A stretch of 64,000 nucleotides of DNA from Solidesulfovibrio alcoholivorans DSM 5433 (GTDB taxonomy: Bacteria > Desulfobacterota > Desulfovibrionia > Desulfovibrionales > Desulfovibrionaceae). Made by a program: the position numbers and the translations under genes. The stretch lies in assembly GCF_000702665.1 (NCBI RefSeq), contig NZ_JNJA01000012.1:59331-123330 (forward strand), written 5' to 3'. Below the pieces are notes generated by a model, which searched no databases, was not told the DNA's origin, and saw only the letters and a list, made by a program, of their open reading frames with translations. Position 1 is the first letter of the stretch. Each line of letters begins with the position of its first letter. This document shows positions 30,453 to 39,120 of this stretch, in pieces.

Positions 30453-31052
30453 ATGACCGGATCACGCAAACGCAAGTTCGAAGTGGTCCTGCCCCGGGTC
30501 GAAGCCATGCAGGCCCTGGCCGACCTCACGGCGCAGGCCGCCCGGGGCGAGCTCGTCATAAACGGCGAGACCGTGCCCCTGGAGGACTTCACGAGCCTGC
30601 GGATCGGCGTCAAGAACCTCGGCGCGTCGTCCATGCTCAAGGTGAGCCTCAAATACCCGGCCGCCGGCCTTGCGGCCCTGCCCTCCCCGGCCGGCATGGA
30701 CGCCGAGGACGTCGCCCGGCAGGGCGCGGGCGAGGCCCCGGCCGAAGGCATGGACGAGGGCGGCAAGCCCAGGTACAAGAATCTCAAAAAACGCATGAAG
30801 CATTTCTTCAAGGCCATCGTCGTGTCATTGCGCGCCGGTGTCCTGCCCGATGCCGACATCCTGGCCGCCTTCGTCGCCGACAGCCGCCTCATGACCAGCT
30901 ACCCCGGCAAGGGCGACGCCTTCTACCCGGCCTACGACGCCGAAGTGGACCGCCTCGAGGCCGCGGCCCAGGCCGGCGACGTCGAGGCCGCGACGGCGTC
31001 CGTCGCCGCACTCGACCGCATGAAAAAGGAGTGTCACAGCCGCCATGCCTGA
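30453..31052 (+). CDS. XXXCH-domain protein of the GAK type
   Basis: 199 residues; the ATG follows AAGGAGGAACCCC. The first 80 residues (KRKFEVVLPRVEAMQALADL, ARGELVINGETVPL, SMLKVSLKY) look like an amphi-Trp-type fold. A Pro/Ala linker follows, then an all-helical C-terminal domain from NLKKRMKHFFKAI to a terminal MKKECHSRHA, the Cys-His pair (194-195) that names the XXXCH domain. XXXCH proteins are described in the uncharacterised GAK system (ATP-grasp, amphi-Trp, kinase). The gene overlaps the PHP-like gene by 8 nt, so the two are translationally coupled. Function unknown. Confidence 0.75.
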   Translation: MTGSRKRKFEVVLPRVEAMQALADLTAQAARGELVINGETVPLEDFTSLRIGVKNLGASSMLKVSLKYPAAGLAALPSPAGMDAEDVARQGAGEAPAEGMDEGGKPRYKNLKKRMKHFFKAIVVSLRAGVLPDADILAAFVADSRLMTSYPGKGDAFYPAYDAEVDRLEAAAQAGDVEAATASVAALDRMKKECHSRHA

Positions 31053-32244
31053 CGCCGCCACCGCCACGGCCGGGGGCGCGGTTCCCCGCCCCGCCGCGCC
31101 CGATGAGCCCCATTGCGTGGAGATCGACCTCTCCCGCGTGGACCCCGCCGTCACCGAAGAGGACGCGCGGGCGTTTGCGCGCATCAACGACGTCTCCCTT
31201 TCCCCGGAGCAGATCGAGCGCATCGTCGCCCCCGCGCGCACCTATCCCCGCCAGGAATACGTCCTGGCCACCCACTGGCACCCCGAACACGTGCCCATGG
31301 ACCTGCTCAGGAAGCGCATCGAACGCCTCTACCCCAACCGCGTGGACGAACTGATCATCCCCACGCAGCACAACGTGCTCCTGGAGTACGACGGCTGCCA
31401 GGGCGTGGAGGTGGACTGCTATTCCAGCGGCTTCAACCGCAAGGTCCAGCTCCTGCTCCACTTCAAGGGCCTGGACACGCAGCGCGCCGAAGTGCTCGAG
31501 GCCATGCTGCGCCACACCCACCGCTACCGGGCCTCGCAGCTTTTCGAGTTCCTCGACGCCCTGTGCGAACCCGCGGGCGAATCCCGCCGCCAGATCGCGG
31601 CCGGCCGCTCCAACGTGGACGAGGAGCTCGTCTCCTTCGTCTCCATCCAGGCCGCCAAGATCAAGGCGCTCATCCTCGCCCACGAGGCCGACATGCCCGA
31701 GGACGCGTACAAGAACAAACTCGTGCGCAATTTCCTCGACACCCTGCGCGCCCGCTTCGGCGACCGCATCGTCAACAAGGCGCAGGTCTACGCCAAGGCC
31801 GTCAAGGATCTGGTCAAGGAAGGCTTTTCCCTGTCCTACTTCTACCGCGCCTCGGAAGTGATCGAGGAGGCGCGCGCGCTCGGGGCCGGCATCGTCATCC
31901 CCCACCCCGAGCAGTTCTGGCCGATCCTACTCGCCGACTACGACGTGGACGGCATCGAGGTCTGGAATCCCCAGTCCCAGCAGTACACGGAATTCCTCAT
32001 CAACGTGGTCAACCGCCGCAACCGCATGGGCTGGCACGGCAAGCGCCCCCTGCTCATCTTCATGGGCGACGACTGCCACATGAGCGAAAAGACGCGCGAC
32101 CCGGCCGAACAGGACGCGGCCAAGGCCGCCCGGGAAATCGGGCTCCAGCCGGCCTGGCACGACTTCGCCATCCGCAAGAGCCTGATCATCAACGGCGTCA
32201 GCCGTCGCAAGATCATCGACGAATACCGCTCCCGCCTGGGCTAG
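31045..32244 (+). CDS. PHP-superfamily-like metallohydrolase
   Basis: 399 residues, cytosolic. LATHWHPEHVP near residue 75 supplies a His cluster; GIVIPHPEQFWP near 280 and MGDDCHMSEK near 340 give later His/Asp ligands, and GIEVWNPQSQQYTEFL lies between. This order fits a PHP-type phosphoesterase fold (HxH ... H ... DxH). The middle third is helical (RRQIAAGRSNVDEELVSFVS) and not part of a known domain to me. It begins inside the end of the XXXCH gene and precedes the amphi-Trp and PhoU-kinase genes on the same strand. Substrate unknown. Classification rests on motifs, not on an alignment. Confidence 0.6.
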   Translation: MPDAATATAGGAVPRPAAPDEPHCVEIDLSRVDPAVTEEDARAFARINDVSLSPEQIERIVAPARTYPRQEYVLATHWHPEHVPMDLLRKRIERLYPNRVDELIIPTQHNVLLEYDGCQGVEVDCYSSGFNRKVQLLLHFKGLDTQRAEVLEAMLRHTHRYRASQLFEFLDALCEPAGESRRQIAAGRSNVDEELVSFVSIQAAKIKALILAHEADMPEDAYKNKLVRNFLDTLRARFGDRIVNKAQVYAKAVKDLVKEGFSLSYFYRASEVIEEARALGAGIVIPHPEQFWPILLADYDVDGIEVWNPQSQQYTEFLINVVNRRNRMGWHGKRPLLIFMGDDCHMSEKTRDPAEQDAAKAAREIGLQPAWHDFAIRKSLIINGVSRRKIIDEYRSRLG

Positions 32245-32264
32245 GGAGGGGAGCACGGAGGGGC

Positions 32265-32345
32265 AGGGAAAGCGCCTCCGGCGGCCAAAGGGCTGCGCCC
32301 TCTGGACTCCCGTCAAGGATTCCGGCAGGTTGGGGTTTCGCGCCC
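32265..32345. repeat. Dispersed GC-rich repeat, second member
   Basis: GCGCCTCCGGCGGCC followed by AAAGGGCTGCGCCCTCTGGACTCCC, an imperfect palindrome sharing its first 13 bases with the repeat at 20217. Confidence 0.5.
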
Positions 32346-32386
32346 ATGTCTGGTTTGGGCAAAGCCGCAGGGAAGGAGTGTGGGAC

Positions 32387-32671
32387 GTGGAAAAGGAATC
32401 GCGGTTCAAATACGAGTCCGTCCAGGATGCGGACACGCTGCGGCGCTATCTCGAGGCCGTCACCGAAGGCTTCGCCTCGGGCGAGCTGCGCTTTTCCAGC
32501 CGCGAGGGCGAGGTGGCCCTGCATCCCGCGGGCATGATCGGCTTCCTCGTCGAGGCCAAGTCCATGGGCGGGCGCATGAAGCTGCACCTCAAGTTCTCTT
32601 GGCGCGAGGACGGCGGCGAGGACGAGTCCGACGCCGGGCTGACCATCGCCCCGGGCGGCACCGAGGTCTGA
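32387..32671 (+). CDS. Amphi-Trp domain protein
   Basis: 94 residues. I start at GTG 32387, with GGAAGGAG about 8 nt upstream. FKYESVQDADTLRRYLEAVTEG then ASGELRFSSREGEVALHP and MKLHLKFSWRE give the amphipathic helix, glycine turn and beta strands ending in a conserved Trp, the pattern of amphi-Trp proteins. It resembles the N-terminal half of the XXXCH protein 1.9 kb upstream, so the two may share a partner or ligand. Amphi-Trp proteins are a named part of the GAK system, whose function is unknown. Followed 67 nt later by the PhoU-kinase gene. Confidence 0.78.
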   Translation: MEKESRFKYESVQDADTLRRYLEAVTEGFASGELRFSSREGEVALHPAGMIGFLVEAKSMGGRMKLHLKFSWREDGGEDESDAGLTIAPGGTEV

Positions 32672-32738
32672 TGCGCACGGGGCGGTATGCCCCCCTTTTT
32701 TCACGACAGCGTTACGGACGAACGGCCCGGAGGGCGCG

Positions 32739-34373
32739 ATGCGCATTCTCGAAGGCATCGAAGAGAATTTCCGCTTCATGGTGCTCGAGGTTTCCAAGCA
32801 GGTCTCGAGCGCCCTGCTCGTGGTCGAGCGGCCCGATCCCGATCGCATCAAGCGCATCGAAAGCCGCGACGACTATATCGACAACCTCAAGAGCGTCATC
32901 GAAAACGCCTGCTGGGGCCGCATCCACGGCTCGCGCGACGGCAACAAGCGCACCCTCGACCTCGTGCGCGCGGCCAACATCATCAACATCAACCTCGAGC
33001 GCATCGCGGACTACGCGGTCAACATCGTCTCCCAGGTCCAGTACCTGACCGACCCGCTTTTCATCCGGCGCTACGACTACCGCGACCCCTTCGTGGACGT
33101 GGAGCGTGCCCTGGGGCTGGTCTTCCCCGCGCTCACGCGCCAGGACGTGCGCCTGGCACTGCGCATCTGCCGCGCGGAATTCTCCCTGGACGACCGGTTC
33201 AAGGCCGCCTTCGACGCGATCCTCGCCGACCTGCGCCGGGGCGAATCGCCGGAAAACGCCATCTCCTGCTTCAACATCTTCCGCTACCTGGAGCGCATGG
33301 GCGACGCCCTGCTCAATATCGGCGAGGCCGTGATCTTCGCGGCGCTCGGGGAAAAGCTCAAGATCCACCAGTACCAGGCCCTGCAGGATTCGCTCGGGCA
33401 GGGTGGCGAGGACATCCCGCTCTCGCCCGGGGACTTCAGCTCCATCTGGGGCACGCGCTCGGGCTGCCGCATCGGCCGGGTGGAGGACCACGGACCGCGC
33501 TCCAAGGGCGTGCTGTTCAAGGAGGGCAACGCCGAGAAGCTGGCCAAGGAGAAGGAGAACATCGAACGCTGGGAAAAGCTCAGCCCGGGCCTGCCGCCGG
33601 CGATCCAGGCCTTCCAGACCGACGGCGACTCGGCCTCCATGCTCCTCGAGTACCTCGGCGGCTGCAATTTCCAGGAAGTGGTCCTGACCGCGGACCGGGA
33701 GATCGTGGAAAACGCCTGCTTCCTCATCACCCAGACCGTGGGCAACGTCTGGGAGCAGACCCTGACCCGCGCGCCCGTGGCCTCGGGGTTCATGGCGCAG
33801 ATGCGCTCCCGCCTCGACGACGTGCTGCGGCTCCATCCGGGCTTCGCCACGGAGCGCAAGGACTTCTGCGGCCTGGCCATCCCCGCCCTGTCCGAGCTGC
33901 TCGCCGCGGCCGACGCCGCCGAGGCCGGGCTTGCCGCGCCCTTTTCCGTGTTCCTGCACGGCGACTTCAACCTCAACAACATCGTCTACGACCACACCGC
34001 CCAGCGCATCCACTACATCGACCTGCACCGCTCGGGCCAGGGCGACTACGCCCTGGACACGGCGGTCTTCCTCGCCTCCAACTTCCGCCTGCCCGTGTTC
34101 GAGGCGCACCTGCGCGACCGGCTCCAGCTCGTCATGCGCCGTTTCCTGGAATTCGCCCGCGCGTTTGCCACCGATCAGGGCGACGCCGCCTTCGAGGCGC
34201 GCCTGACCTTCGGCGTGGCCAGGGCGTTGGCCACGTCGGCCCGTTTCGAGATGAACCGGGCCTTTGCCCAGGAACTGTTCCAGCGGGGGGTGTACCTGCT
34301 CGCGCGGCAGGCGGCCCTGGCCGGCCGCCCCATCGAGGAGGCCGTTTTTCCAGACGCCGTGCTCGTCTACTGA
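32739..34373 (+). CDS. PhoU domain-aminoglycoside phosphotransferase-like kinase fusion
   Basis: 544 residues; the ATG follows GGAGGGCGCG. Residues about 1-215 form a helical PhoU-like module (NLERIADYAVNIVSQV and FRYLERMGDALLNIGEAV are the E-R-x-x-D metal-site helices). Residues about 225-540 are a protein-kinase-like/APH phosphotransferase: GVLFKEGNAEKLAKE as the nucleotide-binding lysine region, catalytic loop FLHGDFNLNNIVYD, metal site YIDLHRSGQGD. The small molecule or protein substrate is unknown. The fusion suggests phosphate- or metal-responsive control of a kinase. Last gene of the XXXCH/PHP/amphi-Trp series; it overlaps the convergent CHASE kinase by 7 nt. Confidence 0.85.
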   Translation: MRILEGIEENFRFMVLEVSKQVSSALLVVERPDPDRIKRIESRDDYIDNLKSVIENACWGRIHGSRDGNKRTLDLVRAANIININLERIADYAVNIVSQVQYLTDPLFIRRYDYRDPFVDVERALGLVFPALTRQDVRLALRICRAEFSLDDRFKAAFDAILADLRRGESPENAISCFNIFRYLERMGDALLNIGEAVIFAALGEKLKIHQYQALQDSLGQGGEDIPLSPGDFSSIWGTRSGCRIGRVEDHGPRSKGVLFKEGNAEKLAKEKENIERWEKLSPGLPPAIQAFQTDGDSASMLLEYLGGCNFQEVVLTADREIVENACFLITQTVGNVWEQTLTRAPVASGFMAQMRSRLDDVLRLHPGFATERKDFCGLAIPALSELLAAADAAEAGLAAPFSVFLHGDFNLNNIVYDHTAQRIHYIDLHRSGQGDYALDTAVFLASNFRLPVFEAHLRDRLQLVMRRFLEFARAFATDQGDAAFEARLTFGVARALATSARFEMNRAFAQELFQRGVYLLARQAALAGRPIEEAVFPDAVLVY

Positions 34374-37300
34374 TCGCGCGGCTCGGCCACAGCCCCGGGC
34401 AGGGAGACCTCGAGCCGGGTGCCGCTGTCCGCGTCGGTTGCCAGGCGGGTGTCGCCGTGCTGGCATTGCGTCATGAGCCGCGCCGAATACGCGCCCAGGC
34501 CGCTGCCGTCCTTCTTGCCGGCGGTGACGTATTTCTCGAAAAAAACCGGCACGACAGCAGCGGGGACGGGCGTGGGATTGGCCACGGTCAGCCGCGCGCC
34601 TCCGTCGTGTTCCTCCACATGGACCTCTACGCGCCCGCCTGCAGGCTCGGCCTCGATGGCGTTCTTGAGCAGGTTGGCGGCTATGGTCCGGCACAGGAGC
34701 GCATTGCCCACGGCGAAAACGGGTCCGCCCGCGGCCACGTCCAGGGCCACGCCGCGTGATGCGGCCATGCCGGCCAGCATTTCCGCCGCGCCGGCGACGA
34801 TGTGCGCCAGGTCGATGCGCTGCGCCTCGAGCACGTAGGTTCCCGTCTCCATCTTGTACATATCCAGGGACAGCGCGATCTGCTCGAGCATGGACTGGCC
34901 CGCGCGTTCGATCTCGGCGAGCAGTTCCTCCTGCTCCGCGTTGACCTCGCCGACCACGCGCACGATGTCGGGCAGGTTGACGATGCTATTCAGCGGCGCC
35001 TTGAGGTCGTGGCGCATGATGCGCTCCACGTCCTCGCGCACGCGTTCGAGCTTGCGGCGCTCGGTGATGTCCTCCTTGACGGCCACGTAATGCGTGATGG
35101 CCCCGAAATCGTCGCGCACGGGCGAGATCGAGCAGTTCTCCCAGTAGAGCTCGCCGTTTTTCTTGCGGTTGCACAACTCCCCGCGCCAGATTTCGCCCGC
35201 GACCAGGGTTTCCCACATCTGCCGGTAGAAATCGTCGGAATGGGCGTCGCTTTTGAAAATCCTGGGATTCTGGCCCTTCGCTTCCTCGGGCATGTACCCG
35301 GTCAGGACCGAGAAATGGGGATTGACGTACTCGATGACGCCCTGGGGGTCGGTGATGACGACGGAGGTCGGCGACTGTTCCACCGCAGCCCAGAGCAGAC
35401 GCAGGGAGGCCTCCCGTTCCCGCAGGGGACCGATGTCCTCCACCGAGGCAATAACGGGCGTCGGGGCGCGGCCGGGCTCCACGGGATTGAAAATGGCCCG
35501 GACGTGGCAGCATTTTCCGCTGATGCTCGTATAGGGGCCCTCGGCCGTGGCGGGCGCGCCGCCGATGGCGCGGTCGAGCGCGTCGCGCACGTAGGGCGGC
35601 ATCCGCTCGCGCACGTTGTGGCCGATGACCTGTTCGGGCGCGGTCCCGAGCAGTTGCAGCAGGCGGACGTTGCAGTTGCGCACCACGCCCGTCTCGTCGA
35701 AAAAGACCAGGCCCAGCGGCGAGTTGTCGAAGATGATCCGCAGCTGGTTCTCCCGCCGGGCGAGATGCTCCTCGGCGAGTTTGCGTGTGGTGATGTCCGT
35801 GCAAAACCCCTCGAACAGCTCGGTTTCGCCGGAAGCGTCGCGCACGGCCCGGATGGAAAGCGAAACCCAGATGACGTCCCCGCTGCGGGTCAGCCGCCGG
35901 ATTTCGTAATTGGAAAGATGGTCCCGGGTCGCAAGCGCCTTGAGCATGGCGTCCCGCTCGGCGGGATCGACGTACACCTGGGAGCCGATGTCCTTGATCG
36001 AGGCCATGAATTCCGTCGCGCCGCCGTAGCCGTACATCCTGGCGAGGCGGTCGTTGACGCGCAGGTAGCGGCCGTCGGGGCTCGAGGCGAAGATGCCGAC
36101 GGGCGCGTTGTCGTAGAGGTTGCGCAGCGCCTCCTCGCTTCGGCGCAGGGCGTGTTCGACGCGCAGCCTGTCCGAGACGTCGCGCATGGAGCCGCCGACG
36201 CCGACGTCACCATTGCCGAAAAACGCCGGGAACTTGCGCACCTCGAAGGTCCGCCCGTCCTGGCTTTCGAGCAGCGTGACCACCTCGCGGCCGTCCCGCA
36301 CGGCCACGTCGGATTCGTGGCAACGGGCGGCGATGTCCGCCGGCAGGAGTTCGAAGTCCGTATGCCCGACCACTTCCTTCGGCGTTTTCCCGCAATGGGC
36401 GGCGAAGCGCGTGTTGACCACGACATGGCGCAGGGAGGCGTCCTTTAAAAAGACCATGTCGCTCGTGGCGTCGAGAAAGGCGCGGTAGTGGGCCTCGATC
36501 TGGCGCAGCGCCGCATTGACCTGCGTGAGTTCCTGCGTGCGCGCGGCCACGGTGCGCTCCAGGCCGACGTTGGCCGTGCCGAGCGCGGCGGTCGCCCGGG
36601 CCACGGCCTGGGACAGCCGCGCCGGCCACGAGGTGCGCAGGAAAAACGCCGCACCAAGGCCCAGCCAGGCGAACGCCGCGGCCGCAAGCATCGCCCGGGG
36701 TGCGGGCATGGGCGTAAAACCGCCCGGGGGCGTCGCCGCCAGTTCCCAGACGCCGCCCGGAAAGGCCATGGACGTCGTGACCGGTCCGCGCGCAAACACC
36801 TCCGGTTCGCCGAACACGATCACGCCGTCGCCGTCCTTGCCCTGGGTGCGGACGGCCACCTGCACGTCGCCGTTGCCCGGGAGTCCCGTCTCCCGGAAAA
36901 AGGCGTCGACGTCGATGACGATGGCGGCCAGCCCCCAGCGTTGCAGCGGCGCGCCCGGCGCGGTCGCGGCCATGACCGGCATGCGGGCGATGAAACCGCG
37001 CCCGCCCTGCAACAGGGCTACGGGCCCGGACACGACGGTCCTGCCCTCGTCCAGGGTTGCGGCCAGGGCGTCGCGCTGCGCATAGGGCAGGTCACGGGCC
37101 AGTGCGAGGCCCAGGACGCCGGAATTGCCGGCCAGCGGGTAGATGTGGCTGACCACGGCGTCCCGCGCCAGTTGCAGGGAGCGGATGTCCGTCGTGCCTT
37201 GCATGAGGGCGGCGGCGAAGGCATCGAAACGCGCGGGCGTGATGTCCGGGTCGCTCGCGGCGCTGGCGGCGACGGCCCGCAAAAAGGCCAGGCGTGCGTC

Positions 37301-37483
37301 CAGGGCCGATTGCAGGGCCAGGCGGATGTTGTCGAGACGGGCCGTGACCGCGGCGTGGCGGGCCGTGTCGTAGCGCACGGCCTCGCCGCGCCACAACAGC
37401 CAGACGCTCGGCGCGACGAACAAGGCCGCCGCGGCGAATGCGAGCAACAGCAGTCTGGCCTTGTGCGCGCGGCCTTGGACCAT
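34367..37483 (-). CDS. CHASE-domain multi-PAS sensor histidine kinase
   Basis: 1038 residues; ATG 37483 after AAGGAAG. One N-terminal membrane helix, periplasmic CHASE domain (about 40-230; RDAVVSHIYPLAGNSGVLG), a second helix near 260, a short coil, then four PAS/PAC domains (about 310-420, 430-555, 565-665, 690-800). HisKA reads RIMRHDLKAPLNSIV. The HATPase has N-box NLLKNAIEAEP and GSGLGAYSAR, but the usual DxGxG G1 box is replaced by ANPTPVP, as in some chemotaxis- or sporulation-type kinases. CHASE domains sense small ligands outside the membrane. No linked response regulator; the nearest is the sigma-54 regulator at 39121. Confidence 0.9.
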   Translation of the reverse strand: MVQGRAHKARLLLLAFAAAALFVAPSVWLLWRGEAVRYDTARHAAVTARLDNIRLALQSALDARLAFLRAVAASAASDPDITPARFDAFAAALMQGTTDIRSLQLARDAVVSHIYPLAGNSGVLGLALARDLPYAQRDALAATLDEGRTVVSGPVALLQGGRGFIARMPVMAATAPGAPLQRWGLAAIVIDVDAFFRETGLPGNGDVQVAVRTQGKDGDGVIVFGEPEVFARGPVTTSMAFPGGVWELAATPPGGFTPMPAPRAMLAAAAFAWLGLGAAFFLRTSWPARLSQAVARATAALGTANVGLERTVAARTQELTQVNAALRQIEAHYRAFLDATSDMVFLKDASLRHVVVNTRFAAHCGKTPKEVVGHTDFELLPADIAARCHESDVAVRDGREVVTLLESQDGRTFEVRKFPAFFGNGDVGVGGSMRDVSDRLRVEHALRRSEEALRNLYDNAPVGIFASSPDGRYLRVNDRLARMYGYGGATEFMASIKDIGSQVYVDPAERDAMLKALATRDHLSNYEIRRLTRSGDVIWVSLSIRAVRDASGETELFEGFCTDITTRKLAEEHLARRENQLRIIFDNSPLGLVFFDETGVVRNCNVRLLQLLGTAPEQVIGHNVRERMPPYVRDALDRAIGGAPATAEGPYTSISGKCCHVRAIFNPVEPGRAPTPVIASVEDIGPLREREASLRLLWAAVEQSPTSVVITDPQGVIEYVNPHFSVLTGYMPEEAKGQNPRIFKSDAHSDDFYRQMWETLVAGEIWRGELCNRKKNGELYWENCSISPVRDDFGAITHYVAVKEDITERRKLERVREDVERIMRHDLKAPLNSIVNLPDIVRVVGEVNAEQEELLAEIERAGQSMLEQIALSLDMYKMETGTYVLEAQRIDLAHIVAGAAEMLAGMAASRGVALDVAAGGPVFAVGNALLCRTIAANLLKNAIEAEPAGGRVEVHVEEHDGGARLTVANPTPVPAAVVPVFFEKYVTAGKKDGSGLGAYSARLMTQCQHGDTRLATDADSGTRLEVSLPGAVAEPRDQ

Positions 37484-37695
37484 GAAAATGCTTCCTTCAG
37501 GCAATCGGCGCGGACCGTAGGGGAAAACGGTTGCGCTGCAGGATGGCGATGAAAATACCGAGCCTCTCCATCCTATAGCCGCAGGCGTGCCCTGGCGCAA
37601 GAGGATGCCGGGCGCGCCTTGCTTCCCCCGTGCGGGCGGGCTATTGCCAAGGCGCTTGCCCGTCTCGGGCGACAAACCAGACCTGGGGAGAAGGC

Positions 37696-38634
37696 ATGCA
37701 CACCCTGCGCCGTCACCTGCTGCATTGCATCCTGGCCCTTTGCTGCTGCGCCCTGCCGCAGGGCACGGCGTCCGCCCGTTCCGGGGGACAGGCGGACGCC
37801 GCCACGGACGCGGGCTGGACGCCGCTCGTGGACAAGCTCGCCGCGGACGGCCTGGACAAGGCCGCGCTCACGCGGCTTTTCGCCGGCGGGGGAGTGGAAT
37901 ATTCCCCGGAGATCATGGCGCGCAAGGTGGACGCCATGGTCAAGAAGGAATTCGAGCCCAAGCCCAAACCCGGGCGCAAGACCCTGGAGCAAAGCAGCTA
38001 CCGCCACTTCCTGACGCCGGCGGCCATTGCCGGGGCCGTGCGTTTCGTGCGGCAAAACCGGGCCGCCTTCGACAAGGCGCAACGCGAATACGGGCCGCCC
38101 CCGGAACTCGTGGCCGCGTTCCTGGTCGTCGAAACCAACCTCGGCACCTATCTCGGCGACCGCGACGCCTTAAGCGTCCTGGCGAGCCTGGCCCGGGCCT
38201 CTACCCTGGAGCAGATCGCGCCCTACATGAAGACGTTGCGCGACGATCCCGCCCGCCGGGAGTTCGCGGCCACGGCCGCAGCCGACCGGGCACAATGGGC
38301 TTTTCGCGAGCTGGCCGCGCTGCTGCGTTACGCCGCGGCCAACAAACGGCAGCCCGGCGCAATCCCCGGCTCCATCTACGGCGCCATCGGCATCTGCCAG
38401 TTCATGCCGAGCAACGCCCTGCGCTTCGGCGTGGACGCCGACGGCGATGGCATCGCGGACCTCTTCTGCCCGGCCGACGCCATCGTCAGCGTCGCCAGCT
38501 ACCTGCGCGGCCACGGCTGGAAACCCGGCATGACCCCGCAGGAAACCCGCGACGTGGTCTACGCCTACAACCACAGCGACCTCTATGTCCTCGGCGTCAT
38601 GACCGTGGCCGAACGCATCAAGGCGCAATTGTAG
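37696..38634 (+). CDS. MltB-type lytic murein transglycosylase
   Basis: Cleaves the MurNAc-GlcNAc bond of peptidoglycan with 1,6-anhydro product. 312 residues with a signal peptide (LLHCILALCCCALPQGTASA); a Cys triplet in the signal could act as a lipobox. The catalytic Glu146 is in FLVVETNLGTYLG. YGAIGICQFMPSNALRFG and DADGDGIADLF (calcium-binding EF-like loop) are the other SLT family 3 blocks, followed by YLRGHGW. ATG 37696 after GGGGAGAAGGC. It is transcribed away from the CHASE kinase gene. Confidence 0.9.
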   Translation: MHTLRRHLLHCILALCCCALPQGTASARSGGQADAATDAGWTPLVDKLAADGLDKAALTRLFAGGGVEYSPEIMARKVDAMVKKEFEPKPKPGRKTLEQSSYRHFLTPAAIAGAVRFVRQNRAAFDKAQREYGPPPELVAAFLVVETNLGTYLGDRDALSVLASLARASTLEQIAPYMKTLRDDPARREFAATAAADRAQWAFRELAALLRYAAANKRQPGAIPGSIYGAIGICQFMPSNALRFGVDADGDGIADLFCPADAIVSVASYLRGHGWKPGMTPQETRDVVYAYNHSDLYVLGVMTVAERIKAQL

Positions 38635-38661
38635 CGCCGGCGCGGCCCGATGCCGCGAGGG

Positions 38662-38991
38662 TCAGGGATTGGGAACGGCGAAGAAGAGCGGATTGGGCTT
38701 GCGGCCTTCGGCCAGGAAACTGCCCTCGAAATAGCCCTGGCTGAAGCCCTCGCGGTAGCCGGAGGCATAGGCCCCGCGCCGGGTCATGGCGGCCACGGGC
38801 GTGTACGCCCCGAGCCGGCCCTGGGCCCGGATGAGCATGTCCCGACGCTGGTGCTCGAGCATGGCGATGCGGTCCCACACCAGTTCGCGGCGGTCCACGG
38901 GCGGCGCGTCCTTCCCCGCGGCCCTGGGGCCGCCGATGAAGATGTAGACCACGAGGCCGATGATGCCGGCCAGGATGATGAGGTATTTCAC
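38662..38991 (-). CDS. Small membrane-anchored protein of unknown function
   Basis: 109 residues. One N-terminal membrane helix (LIILAGIIGLVVYIFIGG), then a basic/acidic helix (DRRELVWDRIAMLEHQRRDML) and a Gly/Tyr/Phe-rich tail (ASGYREGFSQGYFEGSFLAEG). No known domain. The stretch GYREGFSQGYFEG is repetitive. It lies convergent to the transglycosylase gene, in the same direction as the sigma-54 regulator but separated from it by 130 nt. Orientation suggests a single-pass anchor. Confidence 0.65.
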   Translation of the reverse strand: MKYLIILAGIIGLVVYIFIGGPRAAGKDAPPVDRRELVWDRIAMLEHQRRDMLIRAQGRLGAYTPVAAMTRRGAYASGYREGFSQGYFEGSFLAEGRKPNPLFFAVPNP

Positions 38992-39120
38992 CGCGACGCC
39001 CGCGAGGCCGGCGACGCGCCGGCCCCATGCCGGTTACGTGCCGCGCCTTTATTCCTTCCTTTCGACGCCGCAAGGGGCCATCTTTACCCCGGCGGGAACA
39101 CGGGAACGGATTCGGGCGAT

